Assembly (NCBI GenBank): GCA_023333565.1 | Contig: JAJKFH010003229.1 | Coordinates: 4,731,001-4,795,000 of the forward strand | Source: Puffinus mauretanicus | Lineage: Eukaryota > Chordata > Aves > Procellariiformes > Procellariidae | Direction of reading: 5' to 3' | Length of the DNA stretch: 64,000 bases | Shown here: piece after piece, positions 34,621 through 47,580 of the stretch | Layout: each line of letters begins with the position of its first letter | Numbering within the stretch: the stretch's first letter is position 1 | Notes under the pieces: model-generated | Database searches by the model: none | What the model was told of the DNA's origin: nothing | What the model saw: only the letters and a program-made list of their open reading frames with translations | Translations under genes and position numbers: made by a program

Positions 34621-37600
34621 TTCCTGGCTCCCCTACTGCAGAAGCAAAGCTGTGTAAGGACTTAAAAGACTGCCTGTCTTCTAACTCAAGTGATTGCCTG
34701 GCTATGGTCTATTGCTGAGAGTAACCTGAACCAACGCAAAGTGAAGAGGAACACTGACACCACTTAGTTGGTGTGGATGATAAAGAAGGTACTTTGCTAC
34801 GGAAAATCAAAATGGCTCCGTGGTATCCTTTACTAACTCACAGTTATCCCGAATTATCTTCCTAGAAGACTCTACTAGCCACTTGCTTAACTGGTGAAAT
34901 CTGATCTCTTGAGATCTATTATTCCTTTTCTGCTGCTCTCATGTTTCCTTTTTCTTAGAATACTGAACTCCGTCACTTCATTCAAATTATTGCTCAATTT
35001 GTCATTCGCCAATCAATTGGAATTGGACAAAAGGCATAGTCAAGCCTTAGCATCTTCCTCCACCTAAAACAAAAAGCTGCACTCAGCATGTTGTAGGTAC
35101 TTGTCCCACTGAACTGTTTATCCAAGAGATGCCCATGTACCATCAGATATTCTCTTTGGATCCTTCTGATATTTGCTCAAGAAAAAACTCTTTTGTCCCC
35201 CTCTCCCTTTTTAAGTGGTCTTTAGCAACTTTCTAACATGATACTGGTGCCATTTTTTTATCTCTATTTTTAACCCGATATTCAACAAAACCATCTTTTC
35301 CCTTATTTGAGACTCATAGATCTGCTAGAGGACAGAAGAACCTCCATGTTTACTCCTGCCTTTCCTTCCTGTAGTGATGCTCTAGTCCAGAAATTTGTTC
35401 TACCAGTGAGGTGTATACATGTTAGGCCTTTAAGAGATGATCACTACACTGGGTAGTCTAAATCCTGCTCTACATCAGGTCCCTGTCCATTGGCCTCACT
35501 GGATTTGCACAAACACAGCTGAAGCTGATGTTTGGACAAATTAATCTCTAAAACTTTTCTCTCTTTCTCTTTTTTTTTTGTTTGTTTTGTAACCAACAAT
35601 AATACAAGGGTAACAGTGGACTATTCCACCAAATTTTCTGCAATAAAGGGTATTTTATATCAGTCCTATGCTACTTCTCATTTAGTAAGCAGATTCCTAA
35701 TTTGGGGGAAAATGGTTTCTTTTGCTTCTGGTTAAATAAGTTCTTGGATGCTTAAAAATGAAATCTGATTCCTAATTGAAATGGTTTACTTCCATTGTGA
35801 ATTTGCCAGTTTGTTATTGCAGAGTTGCACATGATTGCCAGGCTCTGGCACTGCTGTGGATAGTGAGGGTGGGGGGAAAATCACTGAAGTATTTAATTTG
35901 AGGATAATAGTCCTGCAAATGAATGTCATAGGCCTTGAAAAAGGCAAAGGGAGCTCAGCCTACTCCACTAGATTGTCTTCACCGGAAACTACCTCCTGCT
36001 CAGTATTATAGATTTGGGCCAAGTAATCTTTCTACTGCCTAATTAAGAAATCAGGTGATTTTCACATATTTTTCTCTGTTAAACAATTAGAGCAAGAGCA
36101 AAAACATGCCTACAGACGATGTTTGGGTAGGCATTTTGTCACATCTCTCTGTCTGTGGGATGATTTTTGACCTCTCTTCCATTCATACACTGCTTGTAAA
36201 CAATGTTGTTTTTTTAATATACTTCTATTGTGCCAATTCTAGGGTAGATTTATTGGGGCTCAGGGACTCTTTCGCTCCTTTTTCATTCTCTCTATTTGTT
36301 CCCCAGTCTTCCAGATTCTTGGAGGCAGGGTGAGAGAATATACCACCTTATGTTCTGCATTGAGGCTGTATTTAAGTCCTGCTCTTCACAGTCACCTCAG
36401 AAACATTTCAAACAAAGTGTCCCTCATCTTGGGATTACATTTGCTGTGTTTACTGTATGCTTTTTCTATTAGCTATAACTACTGTTACATATAATTAAGC
36501 AAATTCATAGTTCTTCTGTCCCAAACAGGTCATTGATGCTTTTCTTCCGGACTGCACCACCAGGCCAAATAAGCTGTGTGCTGCTGACCCTCTTCCCTGT
36601 TTGAATCAGGGCTAAGGAATGGGAAAGTGAGGAAGGGGTTTGCTGACAGCACTTTTACAGCCTAGGGGAAAGACTGTTTTCGGCGTAGAGGTGCTCCCAG
36701 AGTGGTAGGAAACTTTAGACCCTTCACAACTTTCTCTTTGTGGGAGATGTGAAGAGAGGCCTTCCTAGGTGTGTGAAATCTGAGGATTGTGGATGGATCC
36801 ACCTGGGAAAAAGAGAGAAATGCAGAAAAAAGGCATCATGCAGATATACTTTATCTACCTGAAGGCAAAGTTAGGTAACTGCAAATGTGAAAAAGGAACC
36901 TTGTGGCTACAGATGACCCCTGCTCCATGTGATAACTAAGATGAAAGAAAAATTTGGAGTAAGGAGGCAAGGACTCACAAGCCATGAGCTCAGAGCGAGG
37001 GTGAAAGTTCAGACTTAGCTCTATGTCCTACTTAGGAGCTCCCAAGTGTAGTCTAACTTGGTACTTCTTGTTCCCCCCCAAGTAGTGCCTAAAGTGCTCT
37101 GAATGAAAATTTCAAGTCGTAACACTTAAATACAGAGGCATTACACAACTGTGCCTCCTGGATGCAGCCCCAGCAGCTGCCCTGGCAGGCTTTGGGCATG
37201 GTGATGATTCTTATCGGTTTCTGTGTTGTGAGAATGTCTAGAGATCCCAGTGTGCAAACACCTCAGAGAAAAAAGTCCCTGGCTGAAGGAGCACATGGCC
37301 CGAATAGCCAAGGCTGACAGAGTGTTGCTTGGGACATGGAGGTGTGGGGAGATGTAATGATTTTCCCAGGTCTGCAGTTTTATAGCAATGGTGGGGACAG
37401 AGTGCCGTTCTCCGTGTTTCACGAGAGCCTGCTATCTGTGCTGAAGGGTAGGAGTGTTCCTGCTCTACCCGCCTTTAGAGTAGCATAGCTGGGAGAAAAC
37501 CCTGAAACAGGAGAATTTCTTCTTCCCCCATCCTCCTGCATGCTCACCATCGAGCTAGTTCAGTGTAGCCTGTTTAATTCTTGGGGAATTCAGCTTCCTG

Positions 37601-40600
37601 AAAAGATGGGAGCGGGAGTGATGTATAATACTGTAAATGCAATTCCTCGCTTGGCTGTGGAGACCTTATCATGCCGTGTCCTGTGGTTGTCCTGTGTACT
37701 CAGGCTGACGTTGTAAACTGTGGGAATATTTCTACAATCAACAACAGTTTTACTGTATGTTAAAAGTTTTATTTTCATACATAGTTTGCTGACACCCATA
37801 AGGCTCCTTTCTTTGTAGTACAATGTATCTCATGAACAATTCTGCTTTGGGCTACAGAACATCAGAGTTAATCTTTTTTCTACTTCTCTCCCAGAAACTA
37901 TGATCTATGAACTAGACTCCCCTGAAATAGAGTTGCCTTCAGGGGACAAGTACAAGTACCAGTTCATTATAACATGCTGGAACATGAAAGAACATAATAA
38001 ATATTATTTGATTGTAAAATACATTTTTTCCTAGCCTAATTTTAAAATGAAACAAAATAACTGTCAAATCCAAATGTTCTAAGAACTACTTGTTTCAAAG
38101 CACATAACCCTCCAGCTTGCTCACTCTTGATTTAGATCACTTTGTTATCTATTCTGGAGCAAAGACTTCAAATGCAGAAATTTTCCTGTGATTTCACTGG
38201 ACTTTGGGCTGGGATATAGGGAGCAGACCCTGTGGAGGCCAAAACAATTGGCAAAACACCAGCACTGTGACAGGGGTCAGAGAGTACCTTAATGAACATT
38301 TAACCTTAACTCTTTAGGTACTTCTAGTCTCCAAATTCATGGGGACAATCAGGGTTCATACCGTGCTATGAGAATGACCTCTGCAGCATGGTATGTATTG
38401 GCTGAACAGGGGCTAACACAAAAGATATGAAACTGCTGTCTGATAGATGTTTCTGGAGAAAGAAGGGAATATTATTGGGACAGACTTGAGCAATTTTGAT
38501 CTGCTCTGCCATTCTTAAACGCAGCCTTGATTAATGTCTGAGTGCATCTTGACAATGCTGTACTCAGAATGGGCCTAAGACTTGTGTGCAGGCGTAGCAT
38601 GATGATTGGTTGAGCTTTTTGGGGATGCTGCAGCAGCATATGGCATGCACCCCAGCAGCATATTTTGAGTTTTTCTGAGTTTATTTGGATTCTTAAATGA
38701 GATTATTGGAAAGAAAATTCACATAAAAATATCACAGAAACATCTGGAAAGAGACTGCTAGATGAGAAAAGAGCCACAATGACAATGGATTTTACTGCTG
38801 CCCAGCTCGTAACTGCAGACTATGATATGAGCCATAAGTATTTTCCAAAGGGCTAAATTTATGTGTAATTCTCACTGGGGTTTGCCTTGCTAGGCGTTTG
38901 CAACAGCTGTGTGATGACTGTTGGCCACCTGCTGCACGTATTGCCACCATGTTGTTGAGCTTCTGCTGCCAAAGCAATGACAGAGCCTCACTGCTGCTTC
39001 TTCTGAGGGTCTCCTGAAGGATCAGCGGTTGCAGCAGATGGTGGCAATTTTGCCATCGCCTTCAGGAGGAGCAGATTTGGGCCTCTGAATTGCACCTTTT
39101 TATATATAGTAGCCAGTGCTATTTTGCCTGGCAAACATTCAGAACAAGTGTAGTTCCATGTGGCTCCTCCCTCTGTGTCACAGGACAGAACTCTTCGTGT
39201 GCATGTGAATATCTCCCAGATGTTGTGCGTTGGACAAATCTAGCACTCGAGATGGGATGTGGCATCATAGCACGTAGACAGGATTTTCCTGGAGGGAATG
39301 GAGAAGCTTGTATTATACTTGAAAGAGTAGGTTGCTATGCAATTCACTTCACTTAGTTTTGTGCTGTGAGAACTATTTCTTTTTGTGTGACCTCCAGAGT
39401 GGTCACGACAGCCAGGCAGGAGTACACAATGCCTAAATTTGGCAGAGTCGTTGAAAATGTATCCCATTTGTTTGACAGATGTCCACTGAGATGGGAAGGA
39501 ACTTCCCCCTGTCCCTTAGGTTGGCCGGGGACTTCAGCAAGCCTCCTCCAAGGGAATCCTGGTATCATTCTCCAGTGCTGAAGCCAGGTAGTTTTATTTC
39601 AGTTCTCTGTTGAGAATTCGAGCAATTTCTCCAGGGGCTCAAGAATGCATTCATAAGTTCATCATTTGCCGTTATATTTTTAATATGTGTATCCTTGAGA
39701 TCTAATTTGGAGATCCTATCGTAATAACCTACCGAAGTTGTTGCTTTGAAGTTGCACCTGGCATTTCTGAGTCATCAAAGTAGTCAGGGATCAAGTTGGG
39801 AAAGAGCTGGAATGTACATCTCATTAGCTTAATACAAATGTTTTTTGTATGGTGTGAAGGAGGATGGGGAGGAGACAGCAGAGGGAAATGCTTTTGATTG
39901 CATGGAGGTAACCAACAGCGGAATCTGACTCCTTGCTGGTGTATGGGTTTTGCTTTTTCATCTCAGTAGCGTAATCTGCAAGCATCTTTGGCCGCTTCAT
40001 TTCCACCCTGTTGGCTTTGCATGGAGGCAGGCTTTGCCCGATAAAACCTGCAAGGAGTTTAAGCCTTTTCCAGCTTATCCCTGACTTTGTGTGCACCCAC
40101 ATCTTTAGGTATAGGCCAACCCAGCAGCAAATGGGGCACTACTTCATTGAAGCCACTAGTTATTTCTATATTAGTAAAATAAAGACTACAAGGGCCTGAG
40201 CCCAAGTACTGCAACTTGATTTTCCCTGCTGTTTAATTATGAAGTTGATAATTTAATAGTTCCTAGGGTGTTGGTGGCAGGGAGCAACCAGCTCCCTCAG
40301 TGCAAGGACCATCCCTAACGGGCAGTTTGAATGCGTCCACCCTGATTTGTAGGCTAAGAGAGTTTAATAGCATAAATGTGGCCTGTCTGTGCCAGTTGAC
40401 CTCAGGGTCAGTGCGTGGGCCTTGCCGCTGTGCAGTCTACTAGTACAGGTGTAGCCAGTGATGCAGAGTCTGTTTCTATGTGTGAGATCATGATAATGAG
40501 CCTGTCAGTTACTGTCATGATGAGGTTTTTTCCAAGCTCTTTTCATGACTGTATCCTCCATCACAAAAGGGCTGTCTACCCCTCCCTTCAACTGCCCTGC

Positions 40601-43600
40601 TCATCTGGCAGTGTGGAAGGCCAGGGCTGGTGGTTGCTTCTGTGTAAGATCTCTTTCTGCCCCAGGAAAGCAGGAGCATGCAAATTCTACTAGTATATGA
40701 CTTGTCAGTTCAAAAGCACTTATTTCCCCAACAATCTATATGGAGCTTTCTGCAGGCTAGCCGGTTACCTGCAGCGTTGCAGCGATGCTGCCCTGCCTTG
40801 GGTTATGCTTCTGCTCTCGTTGAAATCAGCAGTGACTTCAGCAGTTCAGGACTGGACCACAAACTACAGCATTTCTGGGATCCTTCAGGATGAAAGGCAC
40901 TCCACGTGGGTAAGTTATCATTATTTGTTATTATCCTCTCACTGATCCACTTTAGAAGACAGATGTGCATTCTTTCCCCCCCCGAGAACTGATGAAACAT
41001 GAAAATCACTTCTTAGATAAAAAAGCCCACAAAGTCAACACAATACATTGTGAGTTATTTGGTTTCTAATCTCTGAAAATGAGCCAGGTCAAACAGACAC
41101 AGCTTCCCTGATAAATTGTTATTCTTAGAGATTTCATCCTTCCATGGAAAAGTACTGAGCTGGCTGTCTGATCTCCTCTTACACTGTCATCAGCATACAG
41201 AAGCGGGCCAGTGGAAAATTGGAGAAAACCAGCTGCATGTAGAGTGTTAAGGGCATTATTTTTAGATGCTTCATTTCTTTCTGACTACACACACTTCCCT
41301 GTGGAAAACAAGGCTGTCTATCCTAGTGACTTACTGGCAGCTGCTGCATTGTGCATGGTGAAGCTGCTCCTTAGAAATGGGATGCTAAACAAAATAAATA
41401 GGAGGAAAACAGACGTATAAATTTGTGTAGTGCACAACAGGAGAGATGAGGGAGATTTGAGAGTGAATGCATGGGACTCTCTGGAAAGCATGCAAGTTCT
41501 CCCTTCAACAGAGGTATGAGTTTGAGGGGTGTAACTCAAGTTGAATCTCCCTCTTCCTTTGACTGGGGAGTTTGCTTTCTTATTTCCACTACCCGTTGTG
41601 ACATTTAACAAGTAGCAAACTGAATGCCAGCTTTCCTTGCAAATACCGATCTGCTGTCACAACAGGGCTGCTAAAGAGAGGAATTCCCAGGCCAGATCTG
41701 CTGCAAACTGTGATAGTAACTAAACGCATGATGACTCCGTGCAGGCGGTAGTTTGAAACACAGGCACACATGGATTGCTCCACTGACTCCTGCTGACAGC
41801 CCGCCCATTATCTCCTAAGGGTGATTTGCCAGTTAAGCTGGATGCAGTTAGATACGCAATCTATCAGTGTGCTGAAAAGGCTCAGTCTTCCTCTTTCTTC
41901 CAGCCCTGCGAGGTCTCACCTGTAGTGGGAGAAGAAGGCACCTCCGGGAGTGCAGCAAAACTTGCACCTCAAAGTGTTAGGTCATCTTCTGTATAGTGAG
42001 AGCAACACCTCATATGAAGAAAGGACAAATGTGAAATCCATGGGAGGAGGACAGCAGGGAGAATCTCCCCCCCGCTCAAAATCTCTGTCTTAACCACTCA
42101 CACTAGTCATTCCAGTTATAAACCTTTCCTCGTCCAGATTCCTTAAGGGAAATGGGAAGGAAGAGTATAGCGTGGACTGCACAGGCATGTGGCTATGGTG
42201 ACTGCACGTCTGGGTTTGTGTGGCATCATGTAGTTTCTGGATATGAGTAAAAGAGGCTTTACCTGAATTTTCACTTGGGCCAGTGTTTCACACTTGGGAT
42301 GCAGATGGATACAGCTAAGATAGCTTGTCAGAGGCCTATCGTTTGTTACAGTGCCTGGGAAATGTTTGGTATAAGGCAACGTGTTCCCCCTGCCCCAAAA
42401 CTGTTACTGTCCTAGAGAAAAATTACATTTTTGCCTGACTTTAAAAAAAGCTAACAGTGTGTTAAACCTATCTGTTTTTCCAGAGTCCTTCCTCCTAGCT
42501 TTTGGGGCACTTCAGTTACCTCTAAATTGTTGGCATTGGCAGCACATCTTACCTCTGAGTACACATCTTTGTGAGCACCCTGACAGCCAGTGGGGGTGAA
42601 ACCTGGATGTGCTCCAGCCTCTCTTGCTACCCCAGGAGACTCTTTTGTTGCCAGACAAACTAGTGAAGAACCCATCCTGCCAGAGCAGGATGGTGCCTGT
42701 TACTGAAAAATTAATTATTCTCTCTTGTGACACCTTGTATGCATGCACATGTATAGGTAGGTCTCCTGCATTGTCCAAAGTTCAGACCTACACATTTTTT
42801 ACTTGGCTTTGCCAATCTTGAACCATATTAGTAGGTATTTCCTGGGTCAAGTAGCCACCTCAGATCGATGTTTTTGGGGAAAACTTGCCTAGATTAGGTC
42901 AATCATTTCCAAGAATAAGGATATTGAAAATTGTTGTTTTGTCCACACTGCCTTAAAAAAAAATAAAATTCTTTCAGTGGTTTTGCTGAGAAGCTTTGGT
43001 GTTTCCATGCTTGTGATTTCGCAATGGGATGCCATAGTGTCAGGGGCATGCCTTTTGCTATTTTTCCAAGATAAATTGCCTCTATTTGGCCTGCTTAGCA
43101 ACTCTTGAAATTTGACAGGCACATGTAGTCAGTAGAGAGATTTAGAAAACTTGGCACTGAGGCATGCTTCAGACCACGACTTCAGAAGCTAAGCAGAAGT
43201 TTATAGGTGGCTGCTTGGGAATGCTGTAGTGCTAGGCACAGAGGCCGAGAGCAGAAAGACTGCTTTGTGTGATTTTAGTGCTCCAGAAAGTGTGCCAGAA
43301 AGCAAGATGGAGGATTTTTTTCTGGATTACTACAAAGGGAATATAAGGGGGAGTATAAGTGGCTGAAAAGGAAGAGACAAAAATTTGATCAGTAGAGCCC
43401 AGCAAGTAATGGAGATCTGTTTTCACAAAGTATGTACAGACTGCAACTGGCTACGACCGTCAGACTCAGCATGGGAGATGGTGAGGATTAAAGATAAAGA
43501 GGCAACTTCAGTTTAATCCCTGTTGCTTTATATAAGTATTGCTGGTACCACCTGTATTTACATGGGCTGTTTGGGCACACTCACCTCCTCCAGGACTCAA

Positions 43601-45870
43601 CCTCCTGGGTGAACCGGAGTCATGCACAGACCGAGACTGGTGCTGGCTGCAGCTTTCCTTGGAGAGTTGTTGAAATGGGAGATGCGTTGTCAGTGATGCA
43701 GAGGGTACAAAACAAAGTAAAAACGGTCTGGGTCTGGGCAGATGAACATTGGCTTGGCAATACGGATTCTCTCCCTGCCTCCTGGAGGAAGTGGCCAAGA
43801 TTGACAAAGTGATGTAGTTTTTGGCTGGAGAAAAGTAACACTGGAGAAGTTCTATGCCACCTGGGGTCAAAGGCCCCTGGTGCTTATGCTCTCGGTGACA
43901 GAAGCCAGCACCACCCTCCCCTAGTTCCTGCCTCAGTGTTGTACAGGAGGCCCTTGCTATGCTCAGCTCCCCTCTCCAGCCTGCAGGAGGAGGGATAGAC
44001 AGACAGAGCCAGAGTGCTTAAGGGAGGGAAGTCTCACCATATTGGGCAGACTTGACCAAAATACACTGGGAGCAGAGTCTGTAGTTTAGTCATTCTACAG
44101 TTACTCATTTGAAACTCTAGGCCATGCTGGGCAAACTGGGTCTTGTGGAAGCAGCAAGCCATAGGGACACTAGGTCCTATGCATGCATGGATAAGCACAA
44201 ATATTTCTAGTGTTTGTTTCCTGTCTGTTTCCCTCCTGCATAGATGTCCTTTCACTCCTGTTCACTTTCTAATGTGAACGTGGATCTGGACTGGAAGTCC
44301 TTGTGAGTACATGGAAAGGTCACCCACTATTCATCTCTCAGTGACTGAATAGCAACCTGGAAGCTATTCCCAAACCAGTCAAAAGCCTTCTTCCTCTATG
44401 GTCCTGACCAAATAAACCCTGTGGTCATTATCTTGTATTTGGAGAGGACAAAAACCCCATATGAATCCGTGGGAAAAAAAGGTAAAAAGCATCTTATTTG
44501 TTTAGACATTGTATCCATGTCCTAGTATCCTAGATATAGCAGTGTTTTGACTAACTGGGAAGGTTCTGGAGCTCTCCACCTCAGAAGAGGTCTCAAAAGT
44601 GCCAATGTAGAGCAAATCAGTTAATTTAGAGAAGTTGAGGGGTAGAGGAGATTGGTTTTGTTTTCGATCTTACAGTGGCCAATGAGATTAAGCCTGAACA
44701 ATGTTTTTGCTGTTCTATCTCCGCAACAAACACTGGAAAATGCTCTTGCTGATAGAATACCTGGAAACGGCTTTGTTGTTGAAGTGCTTCAGAGCCTTCT
44801 TTTCATTATTTACAGCTTTGCAAGTGGAACATGGGCAGCTAAGAAGCTGAGAAAGATCAGGGAGGCCTGCATGCCTCAAGGTTATTCTGATTTGTTTAGT
44901 CCCCTGTTTTATACACACTGGGGACTGATAACATTTCCCTTCCCTTTTTCATTATTTTCTATTCCTTCATCAAATCTCAGGAGCCTCTACCATTGTGTCC
45001 TAAGGGCAGCCTCCTGCCAAGAGTCTGTTTATTGTGCTTGTGTCATTATTTACAGGCCTAGTGTCTGCTTAATGTGTCTAAGGCCTGATTTATACTTCCA
45101 ACTAATGTAAATTTACACCCCAATCTTGTTTAATCTCGTCCTGCCAGGCTCTCACACTTGACTGCATAGTCACAGAACAGATTTCTCCCTATTTGATCAC
45201 ATTAGGCTCTCAAAATTCAGAGCTCTGCCCTATTCGACATCTTCTAACTGCAGACCCAGAGAGCTGGCTGGATACGTAGGTGCCAAACTACTTGATACCA
45301 TGATTTGGAAACTCATTTTGTTTATAATTCTGGGTTTGTGCAACAGCATGTTGAGTATAAGCTCTCATATGAAGTCTCTGCTAATCAGCAGAGGCAGCAA
45401 TGTGATTTAGCATACTTTGAGGAGCAATAGAGGGCATTATACATGTGAAAAAGCAATGGGCTGTGTCTTCACAGGAGATAATATAACTTGGGAGCTGCAT
45501 CTAAATACTTCTTTCCGTACTGTGCTGTTCTGAGGCTGGCTGCTTTGCCCAAACAATACAGACAGAGCTGCCATTACAGTATTTACGCCTCATTTCTCAA
45601 GGTGAACTGGGAAGAACAGGCAATAATAATGCTTCTTTATTGTGAATTGCCTCTGCAGATCCTCACTCTTGGGAACATGCCTCAGCACAGTCTATAGAAC
45701 ATCTCTGGCACATCACTGGGGATTGCTTCATACATATTTATAAAGCACTTAGATATCTTTCAAGCAAAGGCGTGAGGCATGCATTGTGTTATTTTTAAAA
45801 TGTGGCGAATACGCTGCTCCTAGCACTGCACACTGCTTATGCTAGGCCTTCAGAGTCCACACACTCAAAG
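34621..45870. other. Unique sequence, no gene seen
   Basis: More than 11 kb without a supportable gene. The frame at 44652-45110 is open for 152 codons but begins at TTG and shows no domain. The segment 40690-40915 ends in a good donor-like 'gtgggtaagt' but has no matching coding character. Homopolymers include C8-C9 near 37074 and 40977 and an A run near 42956. No transposon family was recognised, although some old decayed copies may be present. Confidence 0.45.
37918..37946. other. Perfect 9-bp inverted repeat
   Basis: TCCCCTGAA (37918-37926) and TTCAGGGGA (37938-37946) form a perfect 9-bp stem around an 11-base loop. There is no T tract after it and no neighbouring RNA gene, so a chance hairpin or a binding-site palindrome is as likely as a structured RNA. 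Confidence 0.6.
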
Positions 45871-45910
45871 CAGGCAATAGCAGGCACTAACAGGCAGTAA
45901 CAAGCAGTGC
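45871..45910. repeat. Four degenerate copies of a 10-bp unit
   Basis: Units caggcaatag, caggcactaa, caggcagtaa and caagcagtgc follow each other without gaps. The period is exactly 10 and the consensus is CAGGCANTAA. It is a minisatellite-like slippage product. Confidence 0.8.
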
Positions 45911-47070
45911 TCAGAAGCTTTGAAAACCAGTTAGGTAGAGCAGAGCACTGGCCATGCACGTGCGTAGGGCCCCACATGTGTGTACATCAGCAGAGTGCTA
46001 CCAGGGTTGCTCACCTCTGCTATTTGCAGAGTTGTCACCTGAAAAGAAGTCTCTGGCTGTTTCTCTTCCTTCCTTTACATTATTTGGAAAATGCTGTCTC
46101 AGTCATTGGGAAAGCGCTGGTAATGAATGGCTTCCTCTGAGCACAAATGGTGTCAGTATCTGGAGCAATGGTACCACTCATAAAGGCAGGTTGGGGAGCG
46201 GAGGTGAGCCCTTGGTTTCTCTAACTGTTGGGCTGTGAGAGACCTGATCCAAGGGTTGTCTCTGCCTGACTAACGAGCAGATTGAAGCAGGTGTCCCCCT
46301 CTTTGGCCATGTGATAACCCCAGGCGTCCTGACTGCTCTACACTCTGTGTTGAAATACCAAGCAGCTCTGTGGTCCTACGTCGAGGATGAGGTCTCCCAC
46401 CCACTTCTGTGCTATTGAGTCCTGGCCCAGGGAATATGTTACATGCAGCAGAACTGCTTCAAGAGCAAGTGAGATGTTGCCCAACAGGGGTTCGAGCTGA
46501 TCTCTGCCAAGGCTTCCCTTTTTCTGACCCTGCCGACACTTTTCATTCTAGGGGAGCCCTCACATACATGTGACCACCAGTGAGCTACTGAAAAGGGCTG
46601 ATCTGACTGAAAAATTAACCTGGACATGAGATCACAGGCAGATCTGAGTTCAGGCAGTTCCCTGAACTCTTTGCTTGGTCGTTAGTGCTGACAGAAGAGA
46701 TTGGGAAATTGAGACTCTGTAGGGAAAAGAAAAGACTTGGGCTGCTGGGATTTAGATCATATTGCTAAATTTCTTCTATTGAATTTGTAGTGGCATGCGA
46801 GGCCAGGTTTTAGTCTGATAGTTCAAGTGTCATGCTTTAACTTTTCCCTCATGGAAGCTAAACATGAATGTCTAAATTGAGCAAACTGGTGCGTGGTACC
46901 CCCACCTGGAGTAAGATTTACAAAAAAAAAAAATTCATAACCAAGCAACATCTGATATGTCACTGAACTGCTGATTTTTGCAAAGAGCTCACTATGCCTT
47001 GTGGGATAGAGGTTTTTTTTAGAAATATGGCCCATAGTGTAACAACGTAGAAAAAAAGGTTTTATATATA
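45911..47070. other. Unique sequence, no gene seen
   Basis: No supported gene. It contains a run of about 13 A (46920-46932) and, just before the CR1, a short 'ttttatatatata' stretch that may have been the insertion target. Open frames here are below 95 codons. Confidence 0.5.
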
Positions 47071-47502
47071 TAGAATCATAGAATCATAGAATCAGTAAGG
47101 TTGGAAAAGACCTTTAAGATCATCGAGTCCAACCGTCAATCCAACACAGCATGCCCACTACACCATGTCCCTAAGGGCCTCATCTACACGTCTTTTAAAT
47201 ACCTCCAGGGATGGTGACTCTACCACTTCCCTGGGCAGCCTGTTCCAAGGCCTGACCACTCTTTCAGTAAAGAAATTTCTACTAATGTCCAATCTAAACC
47301 TCCCCTGGCGCAACTTGAGGCCATTTCCTCTTGTCCTATCGCTAGTTACTTGGGAGAAGAGACCAACACCCACCTCGCTACAATCTCCTTTCAGGTAGTT
47401 GTAGAGCGCGATGAGGTCTCCCCTCAGCTTCCTCTTCTCCAGGCCAAACAACCCCAGTTCCCTCAGCCGCTCCTCATAAGACTTGTGCTCCAGGCCCTTC
47501 AC
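47071..47502 (-). mobile_element. CR1 LINE, 5'-truncated, comparatively young
   Basis: The left edge on the plus strand is a triple octamer tail (tagaatca repeated), followed by 'aaggttggaaaagaccttta' and 'gatcatcgagtccaacc', the antisense of the CR1 3' terminus. The element is therefore on the minus strand and spans about 430 bp. To the right, the antisense of ORF2 continues without interruption to the sense start 'gtgaagggcctggag', where the copy is truncated and abuts a TG/TA microsatellite. The intact tail and open reading frame make it the least decayed repeat in the window. Confidence 0.95.
47158..47502 (-). pseudogene. CR1 ORF2 C-terminal fragment (reverse transcriptase end)
   Basis: About 114 codons at the end of the CR1 endonuclease/reverse-transcriptase polyprotein, open up to the natural TAG at 47158-47160. 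Recognisable pieces are [80 protein letters not shown] and the terminal ALRDMV. The endonuclease and the catalytic palm of the transcriptase are absent because of the 5' truncation, so no activity is possible. The open frame extends leftward in the protein sense into the microsatellite (to 47616), but that part is not CR1. Confidence 0.9.
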
Positions 47503-47580
47503 ATACACGTGTATGTGTATATGTGTGTGTATATATAAATACATATGTAATATATATATGCATATATACACATACATAAA
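47503..47580. repeat. TG/TA compound microsatellite
   Basis: Alternating purine-pyrimidine sequence made of tgtg, tata and cata units, directly at the 5' truncation point of the CR1. Such tracts are length-variable. Either the CR1 inserted into a pre-existing tract or the tract grew at the junction. Confidence 0.85.

Noticed and set aside
40690..40915. Possible exon ending in a good donor (gtgggtaagt)
   Set aside because: A single donor-like site without a matching acceptor, conserved frame or partner exons is not enough.
44652..45110. 152-codon plus-strand open frame
   Set aside because: It starts at TTG, has no splice context and no recognisable domain. The length is compatible with chance in 64 kb.
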